This document shows positions 34,385 through 42,564 of a DNA stretch of 64,000 nucleotides, one piece after another (position 1 is the first letter of the stretch; every line of letters begins with the position of its first letter). Position numbers and translations under genes: made by a program. This DNA is from Lachnospiraceae bacterium (GTDB lineage Bacteria > Bacillota > Clostridia > Lachnospirales > Lachnospiraceae): positions 124,001 to 188,000 of the forward strand of contig JAETRD010000011.1 in NCBI GenBank assembly GCA_021770345.1, given 5' to 3'. Below the pieces are notes generated by a model. The model made no database searches. It was not told where the DNA came from and saw only the letters and a list, made by a program, of their open reading frames with translations.

Positions 34385-35320
34385 CTAAAACTGAAATACG
34401 CCCAACGAATACAACATAAATACGACCAGCACCAAGAAATTTAAAACGGAAAACCACGAAAGACATTTGACATAGCCCTTCACGGAGCCCACGCCCCGCT
34501 CCATCTCGTCCATCTTCTCGATTTTTGAATCAAACTCGTTGAACAGATCCTGAATGTTGCGATAGCACTTGACGTTTTCCGAGTGCACCTTTTCCGACAG
34601 GTCGGTCTTGATGGACTCTAACTGTGCCGTCGCATTCTCCAGAAGCGCCTTGACCTCCGCGATCTGCCCTTCGGAGAGGCGTTTGTTTGCAATCGCCTGC
34701 TCCTCCAAAAACTGCTTGTTTGTCGCGAGCTGTTCCTCGGAAAGCTTTTTGTTCGCCGCAATCTGCTCCTCGTTGAGCTTCCGGTTCTCGGAAAGCTGTC
34801 TCTCGCTCGCCTGCGAAACCTGCGAAACCTGTGTCGAAATGCTCGTCTCAATCTCAGTCATCTTTGCGGTGACCTGCTCCGCAAGCTCGTCCACACGCTT
34901 TCCGAAAGCGGTCACGATGCGGTCCGCCTCCTGCTGCCGCTCGGTCAGTATCTGCTCTAACTCCTGCGCTTTATCTTCCCGCTCATTGACAAGGGACTGC
35001 AATTCCATGACCTTGCTTTCCTTTGCGATAAGAAGCTCCTGAAGCTGCTTTGCCTTCTCCCTGAACTCGTCAATCTGACTTAATAAAAAATCCTCTTTTT
35101 CCACTGTAGCCTGTATCCTTTCCTCTTCCTGCACCTGCACCGTGTCCTCCGGTCTGCCGCTTCCCGGCTCCCCGTCTGCCGGCTCATCCTGCGGCGGTTT
35201 CGCTGTCTCCGACGGTCTGCCGCTTCCCGGCCGGCCGTCCCGAAACTCCCTCTGTGCCTGTGCCATCCGGTTCCTCTCAGGGTAAAGCTGCGAAAACAAG
35301 TACTCAAATAAATTTGCCAT
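34385..35320 (-). CDS. Coiled-coil protein with a C-terminal membrane anchor
   Basis: A 311-residue protein with no recognised family. Residues 20-55 are a Pro/Gly/Asp-rich linker holding two copies of a GxPGSGRP motif; residues 65-270 are predicted coiled coil; a single hydrophobic helix (about 285-308) ends the protein. Near residues 165-220 there are about five 11-residue repeats (NEEQIAANKKL, SEEQLATNKQF, LEEQAIANKRL, SEGQIAEVKAL), a hendecad pattern. This geometry suggests a tail-anchored rod, with the N-terminus in the cytoplasm. Co-transcribed with the pyrophosphatase. Confidence 0.75.
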   Translation of the reverse strand: MANLFEYLFSQLYPERNRMAQAQREFRDGRPGSGRPSETAKPPQDEPADGEPGSGRPEDTVQVQEEERIQATVEKEDFLLSQIDEFREKAKQLQELLIAKESKVMELQSLVNEREDKAQELEQILTERQQEADRIVTAFGKRVDELAEQVTAKMTEIETSISTQVSQVSQASERQLSENRKLNEEQIAANKKLSEEQLATNKQFLEEQAIANKRLSEGQIAEVKALLENATAQLESIKTDLSEKVHSENVKCYRNIQDLFNEFDSKIEKMDEMERGVGSVKGYVKCLSWFSVLNFLVLVVFMLYSLGVFQF

Positions 35321-35358
35321 GTTGCTCCTCCCCAGATTTTTGCGAAACGTCTAGGCTT

Positions 35359-35387
35359 ATTCTAACATTAACGTTTTTCTTTGTAAA
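35359..35387 (-). promoter_or_regulatory. Promoter of the coiled-coil/pyrophosphatase operon
   Basis: TTTACA (35382-35387) and TAGAAT (35359-35364) are 17 bases apart, 39 bases before the ATG. Confidence 0.55.
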
Positions 35388-35417
35388 GGAAAAAGGAAGA
35401 CGGGACGCAGGGCCGTG

Positions 35418-36011
35418 CTAGCGCATGATTCCCGAAAGGATGGTGACGCAGCGCTCGATGCCTAACCTGCTGCTGTCAAGCACCACATCGTAATTGCGGA
35501 AGTCCTCCCATTTCTTCTGCGTGTTCGCCAGATAATAGCTGGCGCGGCGTCTGTTGTTTTTCCGCTCCACCGCGCCAATCTCCCGCTCCGGGATTCCGTA
35601 ATCGGTGCCGATGCGTTCCCGCTTTGTGTCCGCATCCGCATGGATATAAACTTTCACCACATCCCGGTACTCCCGGAGTGCCTCCGAGGCGCAGTGCCCT
35701 ATGAAGACGGCACTTCCCTGTTTTGCAAATTCCAGAATCGCACGCTGCTCCTCCGCAAACACCTTTCCCTCTTTCGAAACCATATCCCAGTTTCCCCGCT
35801 GTACCTGGCTGACCATGTACATGGAATACAGCAGGCTGTTTGTCGCCTTCTCCTCATACTCTCTGATCTGCTCCGGCGAGACGCCGAGCTTCTCCGACGC
35901 CTTCTCTAAAATTTCTTGTCCGTAGCAGGGGATTTCACAGCGCGCAGCCAGCGCCTGCGCGATCTTCGTCCCGCCGCTCCCGTACTCCCGTTCTATTGTA
36001 ATATACTGCAT
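35418..36011 (-). CDS. Cytidylate-kinase-like protein
   Basis: A 197-residue P-loop kinase-like protein, with EREYGSGGTKIAQALA as its nucleotide loop and a DTKRERIGTDYG/NRRRASYYLANTQKKWED region, as in the AAA_33/cytidylate-kinase-like group. True cytidylate kinases are similar in size but have a different P-loop; substrate is not known. Situated 32 bases after the ABC exporter, so perhaps in its transcript. Confidence 0.8.
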   Translation of the reverse strand: MQYITIEREYGSGGTKIAQALAARCEIPCYGQEILEKASEKLGVSPEQIREYEEKATNSLLYSMYMVSQVQRGNWDMVSKEGKVFAEEQRAILEFAKQGSAVFIGHCASEALREYRDVVKVYIHADADTKRERIGTDYGIPEREIGAVERKNNRRRASYYLANTQKKWEDFRNYDVVLDSSRLGIERCVTILSGIMR

Positions 36012-36043
36012 ACTTAACTTCTTCGCTCCTTTCTAAAGCATTC

Positions 36044-38281
36044 TTAAGACGCCTGATCAAACTGGCTGTTGTAGAGCTCCGCATAGAACCCGTTCTGCCG
36101 CATCAGTTCCTCGTGATTTCCGCTCTCAATGACGTCGCCGTCTTTGAGCACAAGAATCAGGTCCGCATTTTTGATTGTGGAAAGCCGGTGCGCGATGACA
36201 AAGGAGGTTCTGTCTTTCATCAGTTCATCCATCGCCTGCTGAATTTTCTGCTCCGTCCTCGTGTCAATCGAGCTTGTCGCCTCGTCTAAGATCAGAATCG
36301 GCTTATCCGCGATCATCGCGCGCGCGATCGTCAGCTGCTGTTTCTGCCCCTGCGAGAGATTTACCTGATCGTCTAAGACCGTATCGTAGCCATTCGGCAG
36401 CGTGCGGATAAAATGATCGAGTCCCACGGCCTTGCAGGCATCCCGCATCTTTTCCTCCGAACCGTTTGGCGAGCAGTAAATCAGGTTCTCCCGGACAGTT
36501 CCCTCAAACAGCCAGGTATCCTGCAGGACCATACAGAACTGCGCGTGTACCTCCTCCCGCTTTAAGTCCGCGACGGGAACGCCGTCAATCCGGATTTCCC
36601 CGCTGTTAATCTCATAGAAGCGCATCAAAAGATTGACCAGCGTCGTCTTCCCGGCTCCGGTGGGTCCGACAATCGCAATCTTCTGCCCCGCTTTCGCCTC
36701 GGCGGAGAAATCGTTGATAATGATTTTTCCCGGGTCATAGCCGAACTGCACATGGGAAAACGACACGTCTCCTCTTGTATCCGCAAGCACCGCCGTCTTT
36801 GCACTCTCATCCGCCATCTCCTCGGCGTCGAGGAATTCAAAAACGCGCGAGGATGCCGCACCCGCCGACTGTAAAGACTGCGCCGCCTGTGCAATCTGTG
36901 AGAGCGGCTGGGTAAAATACCGGATGTACATGATAAATGAAACGATCACGCCAAAAGAAATCTTTCCGTCTAATGCGAGCGCCGCGCCCACTACGCAGAC
37001 CGCCACATAGCCAAAATTCCCGATAAACGTCATGATCGGCATCATAAGTCCCGACAATGCCTGCGCCTTAAAGCCGCTGTCCTGCAGTCTGCCGTTGAGA
37101 CGGTCAAATTCCTCCTTCGCCGCCTCCTCTCCGTTATAGGCTTTCACGACCGTATGGCCGGAATAGATTTCCTCGATATGTCCGTTGATCGCGCCCAAAT
37201 GCTTTTGCTGGCGCGTAAAATATTTCTGAGAACGCCCCATAATCGCCATCATCAGCACAAACCCGATCGCGGTCGCAAGGATTCCCGTCCCCGTCAGCGT
37301 CAGATTTGTCTTTATCATCATGAACAGAGAACCCACAAACAGCGTGATGGCCGAGACAAGCGTTCCGACGCTCATGTTTAGAGACATCCCGATCGTGTCC
37401 ACGTCGTTTGTCACGCGGGAGAGCACATCACCGGTAGAATTGTGGTGGTAATAGCTCATCGGGAGCCGATTGATTTTCTCGGAGATATCGCTCCGCAGCT
37501 TTTTCGATATCATCTGCGTCACGGTGGACATCACCCAGCCCTGTGTCGCCGATAACACCGCGCCGATCACATACAGCGTAACCAGTATCATTGCGATTTC
37601 CACGACTCTGTCCATGTCAACCGACGGCTTCACCAGCCCGTAAACCGATTCCGGCAGCCCGTCAAAAGCATTGAGAGCCGCGTCCGCGTCTTCCCCGTCA
37701 ATTCCGGAGAGAAGCTCCGTCATTTCCCTCTGGTCCTCTGCGCTTATTGTCACGCCGTCAACCGTGATATCCGTGTAGAGCGCATTCTTTACCGATTCCG
37801 GCAGCTCCTCCAGCGCGCCCGCCGCCACTTCGGGCGTCTGATTTTCGGTATCAAGGCTTCCGAACAGCTCCATCGCCGCCATCTGATCTTCCACTGGAAT
37901 CGTCACGCCGTTGACTTCTATCTCTTCCGGCGCCTGCGTCATGTCCGATACCGGCATCAGATTGCCCGCAATGGCCCCCATGACCGTCTCTGTATTTGCC
38001 GAGAGATTCTGTGCCATTTCCTCCGAAATATCCGCAAGTTTCCCTGTGTCCGGCGCGATTCCCTCCGCGACCACGTCCGTGATCTCGGACAGTTTATCCG
38101 GCCCTGCAAGTGTCAGTATCGTGCCTCCTGCCGCACAGAAAACGGCGATGAGGATAGCTGCCCAATATTTTCTGCAGTAGTTGAGGAGCTTTCCCCAGGT
38201 ACCGCTCGCAATTTTTTCGTTATTCTGGCGGCCGCCCGCTCTGCCCGGACCGCCTCCCATATGTCCCATTCGTCCTCCCAT
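36044..38281 (-). CDS. ABC exporter half with a large extracellular insertion
   Basis: About 745 residues, a fused membrane-ATPase half. The ATG overlaps the stop of its partner by one base (TAATG) behind AAAGGAGG; a longer upstream frame is rejected. Between the first and second membrane helices is an insertion of about 200 residues instead of a short loop; it holds two copies of a motif (NGVTIPVEDQMAAMELFGSL / DGVTISAEDQREMTELLSGI). The ATPase has GPTGAGKTT, LSQGQKQQLTIARAM and ILDEATSSID, a complete catalytic site. Confidence 0.93.
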   Translation of the reverse strand: MGGRMGHMGGGPGRAGGRQNNEKIASGTWGKLLNYCRKYWAAILIAVFCAAGGTILTLAGPDKLSEITDVVAEGIAPDTGKLADISEEMAQNLSANTETVMGAIAGNLMPVSDMTQAPEEIEVNGVTIPVEDQMAAMELFGSLDTENQTPEVAAGALEELPESVKNALYTDITVDGVTISAEDQREMTELLSGIDGEDADAALNAFDGLPESVYGLVKPSVDMDRVVEIAMILVTLYVIGAVLSATQGWVMSTVTQMISKKLRSDISEKINRLPMSYYHHNSTGDVLSRVTNDVDTIGMSLNMSVGTLVSAITLFVGSLFMMIKTNLTLTGTGILATAIGFVLMMAIMGRSQKYFTRQQKHLGAINGHIEEIYSGHTVVKAYNGEEAAKEEFDRLNGRLQDSGFKAQALSGLMMPIMTFIGNFGYVAVCVVGAALALDGKISFGVIVSFIMYIRYFTQPLSQIAQAAQSLQSAGAASSRVFEFLDAEEMADESAKTAVLADTRGDVSFSHVQFGYDPGKIIINDFSAEAKAGQKIAIVGPTGAGKTTLVNLLMRFYEINSGEIRIDGVPVADLKREEVHAQFCMVLQDTWLFEGTVRENLIYCSPNGSEEKMRDACKAVGLDHFIRTLPNGYDTVLDDQVNLSQGQKQQLTIARAMIADKPILILDEATSSIDTRTEQKIQQAMDELMKDRTSFVIAHRLSTIKNADLILVLKDGDVIESGNHEELMRQNGFYAELYNSQFDQAS

Positions 38282-40038
38282 TATGCCAGTTCCTCCTTTG
38301 ACAGCTGTGAATATGCGATCTGCTGATATACTTCGCAGGACTCCATCAATTCCCTGTGTGTGCCCGCACCGGCTACTTTTCCGCCGTCTAACACCAGAAT
38401 CAGGTCCGCATCCCGGATGGTGCCGATGCGCTGCGCGACGATCAGTTTCGTGGCCTGTGCGCATTTTTCCCGCAGCGTCTGTCTGAGCGTCCGGTCGGTC
38501 TTATAGTCGAGCGCGGAGAAAGAATCATCAAAAATAAAGATTTCCGGGTCCTTCGCAACGGCCCTCGCGATCGAGAGACGCTGCTTTTGTCCGCCGGAAA
38601 AATTGCTTCCTCCCTGCGCCACATAACCCTTGTAGGTTCCCTCCTGCTGCTCCACGAACTCCGTTCCCTGCGCCACCTCCACGGCGTTCTTCACCGCCTC
38701 CTCTGTAATGGCTCCTCTTCCGTTGTCCCCGTATGCCACGTTCGAAGTGATATCACCGGAAAAGAGAATTGCCTTCTGAGACACATAACCGATTTTGTTT
38801 CGGAGCTCCTTCTGCCGATATTCCTTCACGTTGACTCCGTCTACCAGCACTTCTCCCTCCGTCGCATCGTAAAACCGCGGTATCAGGTTGACTACGGTAC
38901 TCTTGCCGCAGCCGGTCGAGCCGATAAATGCCACCGTCTGACCCTTTTTTGCCTTAAAACTGATATTTTCAATCACATTTGCAGCCGCATCGGGATAGCG
39001 GAACGACACATTTCTGAATTCAACTTCCCCGACGGTTCCCGACGAGTCTTTCGCCCCGGCTCCGTCCTCGACCCGCACCTTTGTCTCAAGCACCTCGAGG
39101 ATACGCTTTGCGGCAACCGACGCCCGCGGCCAGATCATAAAAATCATCACCAGCATCATAAAGGACATCACAACCTGCATCGCGTAAGAGATAAACACTA
39201 CCATGTCGGAAAACAACGTCAGCTTACTGCTCATCGCCGCATTGTTAATGAGGATCGCTCCCACCCAGTAGATCGAGAGCGTCAGACCGTTCATGATTCC
39301 CTGAATCCCGGGCATCAGAAAACTCAGCGTGCGGTTTGCAAACAGGTTTGCCGACGTCAGGTTCTCGTTTGCCCGCGCAAATTTTTCTTCCTGATAGCTC
39401 TCCGCGTTGTAAGCACGCACAACGTTTAATCCCGTCAGGTTCTCCCTTGTCACCCGGTTGAGGTCGTCGGTAAGCACCTGCATTTTTTTGAATTTCGGCG
39501 TTGCAAGGGAAATACAGATCAGTACCACCGCAAGCAGAAGCACCACCGCGATCGCTGTGGAGGCCGTCCACTGCCAGCTCTTATTATAAATTTTTAAAAT
39601 GGCCCACACTGCCATAATCGGTGCTTTCACAATCGCCTGCAGCCCCATGATAATCACCATCTGCACCTGCTGCACATCGTTTGTCGTGCGCGTGATCAGA
39701 CTTGCCGTGGAAAACCGGCCGATTTCCTCCATGGAAAAATCCTGCACCTTATGAAACAGCTTTCCGCGCAGGTTTGCCGAAAAGTTGATTCCGACTCTGG
39801 CCGCAAACACTGCGACTGCCACCGCGGAAATCAGGCTCCCGAGCGCGCAAGCAAGCATCTTTGCACCCGCCGTGATAATCTCAGCCATCTCGCTTCCTTC
39901 GGTCTGCACGAGCACCGTAATCTCCGACATATAGTCGGGAAGCTTTAAATCCAGCCACACCTGCATCACGATAAATACCACCGCAAAAAGCAGAAATGCC
40001 ACATCCTTTTTTGTCAGGTTTCGAAACAGTTTAAACAT
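38281..40038 (-). CDS. ABC exporter half with a degenerate catalytic site
   Basis: About 585 residues from the ATG at 40038. Six membrane helices then an ATPase with GSTGCGKSTV and FSGGQKQRLSIARAV, but Walker B reads IFIFDDSFSALD: the usual catalytic Glu is Asp. With its normal partner downstream this predicts an asymmetric heterodimer like LmrCD/BmrCD multidrug exporters. The MarR gene ends four bases before this start. Confidence 0.94.
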   Translation of the reverse strand: MFKLFRNLTKKDVAFLLFAVVFIVMQVWLDLKLPDYMSEITVLVQTEGSEMAEIITAGAKMLACALGSLISAVAVAVFAARVGINFSANLRGKLFHKVQDFSMEEIGRFSTASLITRTTNDVQQVQMVIIMGLQAIVKAPIMAVWAILKIYNKSWQWTASTAIAVVLLLAVVLICISLATPKFKKMQVLTDDLNRVTRENLTGLNVVRAYNAESYQEEKFARANENLTSANLFANRTLSFLMPGIQGIMNGLTLSIYWVGAILINNAAMSSKLTLFSDMVVFISYAMQVVMSFMMLVMIFMIWPRASVAAKRILEVLETKVRVEDGAGAKDSSGTVGEVEFRNVSFRYPDAAANVIENISFKAKKGQTVAFIGSTGCGKSTVVNLIPRFYDATEGEVLVDGVNVKEYRQKELRNKIGYVSQKAILFSGDITSNVAYGDNGRGAITEEAVKNAVEVAQGTEFVEQQEGTYKGYVAQGGSNFSGGQKQRLSIARAVAKDPEIFIFDDSFSALDYKTDRTLRQTLREKCAQATKLIVAQRIGTIRDADLILVLDGGKVAGAGTHRELMESCEVYQQIAYSQLSKEELA

Positions 40039-40042
40039 TCTG

Positions 40043-40486
40043 TCAGTTCCTCCTCTCACTCTCCTGTATGTTGTCGTAAATCTTTTTCGTCACATTGACA
40101 AAGGTTTCGATTTCCTCCTCCGACAAACCGGAAAACATCTTCCGGTTCATCGTCCGCACCATATCCACCGTACTGTCGGACAGATCCATCCCCACCCGCG
40201 TGATCCGCACCTTCTTGATGCGTTTGTCCTGCGCGTCCGCATGGGTCGTCACATAGCCTTTCTGTTCCAGACGCTTCACAATCTCAACCGTCGTCGACTG
40301 CGCGAGATGAAGAAGCTGCTCAAATTCCTTAAAGGTACACTCGCCGTTCCCCCTCATATTCAGCAATGTCAGCGCTCCCATCTGTACCATCGTCAAATCG
40401 TACTGCCGCAGCACGCCGTCCGCATGTTTCTTGATACTGTCATGCATTTCTTTTATGGCATATATGCAGTCAAACTGACTGTCCAT
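40043..40486 (-). CDS. MarR-family repressor of the ABC exporter
   Basis: About 147 residues from the ATG at 40486 (ACGGAGG ribosome site). MarR core: CTFKEFEQLLHLAQSTTVEIVKRLEQKGYVTTHADAQDKRIKKVRITRVG. First gene of a marR-ABC-ABC operon; a palindrome at its promoter suggests autoregulation. Inducer unknown. Confidence 0.92.
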   Translation of the reverse strand: MDSQFDCIYAIKEMHDSIKKHADGVLRQYDLTMVQMGALTLLNMRGNGECTFKEFEQLLHLAQSTTVEIVKRLEQKGYVTTHADAQDKRIKKVRITRVGMDLSDSTVDMVRTMNRKMFSGLSEEEIETFVNVTKKIYDNIQESERRN

Positions 40487-40557
40487 CGTCACCTCCGTTT
40501 CCGCGCGGCAAACCGTCGGCCGCCGCAGCATTATGCTTCCTTTTGGATTTGTACCCC

Positions 40558-40601
40558 ACTATATCACGGGAAATTTTTTATTTCAATAGTGCACGATTGA
40601 A
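40558..40601 (-). promoter_or_regulatory. marR-ABC promoter and operator
   Basis: TTGAAA (40581-40586) and TATAGT (40558-40563) are 17 bases apart. The 20-base palindrome TTCAATAGTGCACGATTGAA (40582-40601) covers the -35. Confidence 0.7.
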
Positions 40602-40644
40602 TTTTATACTTTTTTAAGATTCAGAGCACGACATATCGCACTGT

Positions 40645-40687
40645 ATAAAAAGCCACAAAGTGCCCGCAGAGACACTTCATGGCTTTT
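40645..40687 (-). terminator. Terminator after the GH43-like gene
   Basis: Stem AAAAGCCA...AGTG with CACT...TGGCTTTT around a ten-base loop; read leftward it ends in five T. It lies 15 bases after the glycosidase stop. Confidence 0.7.
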
Positions 40688-40701
40688 CCCATTTCTTCGG
40701 C

Positions 40702-42519
40702 TTAATTTTCATTTTCCGGCACAAAGACCGTCTCTCTCCCCTCGGTAATCCCGTTTTCGTTGAATGCGTCCACGCGGACACAGTACGCCCTGCCTTTTAC
40801 AAGCGCGCCGATGGTCTGCGTATTCCCGAACACCATACAGCTGTGGTACAGCTTTTCGGGGGAGCTTCCCCACAAAACATTGTACCCGACCGCATTCTCC
40901 CCGTGAATTGCAATCTCCATGTCAAGGTCACTCACGCGTTTCGCCGTAAATTCCGGAGCGTCCGGTTTTGCGCCGTCCCCGATTCCGAACACGCGGAGCC
41001 CGGAGATGCATGGCTTCTGCGCGTAGGGAACCTCATAGATCGTCAGGCGCAGATAGCGGACCGAAATCCCTTCCTCGCGCACGATAAAATCGTGCGGCAG
41101 GTCCGTCTGTGCCTCCGATTTATCCTCTATCACAAAATAAGAGATGCCGTCCGCAGAGCCCTCGAGCTTCCAGCGCGTCGCATAGTCTTTCTCCTCGATA
41201 TACCGCGCCTGCGTCGTCCCGCGGATCTCCCCCGGTGACGGGAGGTCGATTTTGTCGTCCGCGAAATTAATCTGCACCGCGCGCACGTCAAAAACTTTCC
41301 CGAGGTCGATCTGCAGCCACTCTCCCGGTTTCCCGGACGCGGCGCGCCACCAGGTCTGCGCATTCTCGTCCGCCGCAAGCTTTGGCCCGTTTCCCTCGGT
41401 GTAAGACGACGCCGTCATCTGCTTTTTGTAGCTTAACAGATACCACTTGGGGTTTTTCCACGGATCCGTTTTTCCATTCTCCACAGCGACAGGCCAGTCG
41501 CCGTATCTCTGGTTGCAGAACAGCTCGCCGTCGGCGTCAAAGCCCGCCTTCCACAGCCCGACGCGCCGCTCAAAGTCAAAGTTTTTGCTGATCTGCATCG
41601 TGGAGGTATGCCACAGGTTCCCCTGTTTATCCCACATCGTGGAGCCGTGGCCCGCGCCCCGCATAAATCCGCCCGGCTTGTAGGAATACGGGTTGTTTTC
41701 GGCGAGCGCAAACGGTCCGAGCGGGGAATCCGCGACATAGACGCCGTCCGCATAGATGTTGTACTGGGTTCCCGGGCAGGCGTACTGCAGATAATATTTT
41801 CCCTGATATTTGTCCATCCATGCGCCCTCAATGTAAGGCTTATCGCTTAACATGCCTTTAATCAGCGGGATATATTCCGCCGGCACGTCGGCGGTCTGAC
41901 CGCCCTGACCGCCCTGCTGCTTCATAAAATATTGGAACGCTGCCTCAACTTCCTCATCGCTTTTCGGTGTCTTGCTGTGATTCTCCCCGGCGCGCTCATA
42001 CCCCCTGCTCCACGCGTCGCCGTAAATCAGCGCCCGTTTCTCCCCGAGCGGATGCATCGTCGCCGGGTCGAGTTCCACGCCCCAGACCGGCGTCACATTA
42101 GAACATCCCCAGTAAAAATAGAGCCTTCCGTCATCGTCGCAAAACAGGTTCGGATCCCAGAAGTCAAACGTTCCGGGGAACTCCTCATACGGCCCGTTTA
42201 AGATGTCTTTTGTGCGGTAGAAATTACAGTTTTCCCCGCGCTTGGACGCCGAGAAATACACATACTCCCCGACCACTCGCACGTCCGGCGCGTAGTCGTA
42301 CAGCGGCAGGTTTTCCGGCAGCCTGTGACTCTCCCAGTGCACCAGATCGTCCGACACCCAGACGGAAAGCTGCATGGACGCAAAGATGTAATAGCGCCCC
42401 TGAAAGCAGATCATCGACGGGTCGGCCGCCTCCCTGCCAATCTGAAGGCCGCCCGCGCGCTGGTCGGCGTTAAACTGATAACGGTAATTGATATTAATTG
42501 GGTTGCAGTAATAGTTCAT
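40702..42519 (-). CDS. GH43-type glycosidase with F5/8C and fibronectin III domains
   Basis: A 605-residue protein without signal peptide, so likely cytoplasmic. Residues 1 to about 350 are a five-bladed propeller like GH43 (arabinofuranosidases, xylosidases): EAADPSMICFQGRYYIF, DVRVVGEYVYFSA, DPNLFCDDDGRLYFYWG and EGAWMDKYQGKYYLQYA, giving Asp and Glu candidates. Residues 390-520 are a discoidin/F5-8C domain (GEWLQIDLGKVFDVRAVQINF; YLRLTIYE), and about 530-605 a fibronectin type III-like domain. Follows the larger glycosidase by 45 bases. Substrate not certain. Confidence 0.85.
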   Translation of the reverse strand: MNYYCNPININYRYQFNADQRAGGLQIGREAADPSMICFQGRYYIFASMQLSVWVSDDLVHWESHRLPENLPLYDYAPDVRVVGEYVYFSASKRGENCNFYRTKDILNGPYEEFPGTFDFWDPNLFCDDDGRLYFYWGCSNVTPVWGVELDPATMHPLGEKRALIYGDAWSRGYERAGENHSKTPKSDEEVEAAFQYFMKQQGGQGGQTADVPAEYIPLIKGMLSDKPYIEGAWMDKYQGKYYLQYACPGTQYNIYADGVYVADSPLGPFALAENNPYSYKPGGFMRGAGHGSTMWDKQGNLWHTSTMQISKNFDFERRVGLWKAGFDADGELFCNQRYGDWPVAVENGKTDPWKNPKWYLLSYKKQMTASSYTEGNGPKLAADENAQTWWRAASGKPGEWLQIDLGKVFDVRAVQINFADDKIDLPSPGEIRGTTQARYIEEKDYATRWKLEGSADGISYFVIEDKSEAQTDLPHDFIVREEGISVRYLRLTIYEVPYAQKPCISGLRVFGIGDGAKPDAPEFTAKRVSDLDMEIAIHGENAVGYNVLWGSSPEKLYHSCMVFGNTQTIGALVKGRAYCVRVDAFNENGITEGRETVFVPENEN

Positions 42520-42564
42520 ATTCTATTTCCCCCTGACTCTGTTCTCTGATTCTGTTTCCTGATT

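Noticed and set aside
34600-34830. Repeated units in the coiled-coil gene taken for a CRISPR array
   Set aside because: Repeats encode 11-residue protein units in frame, with no spacers and no cas genes.
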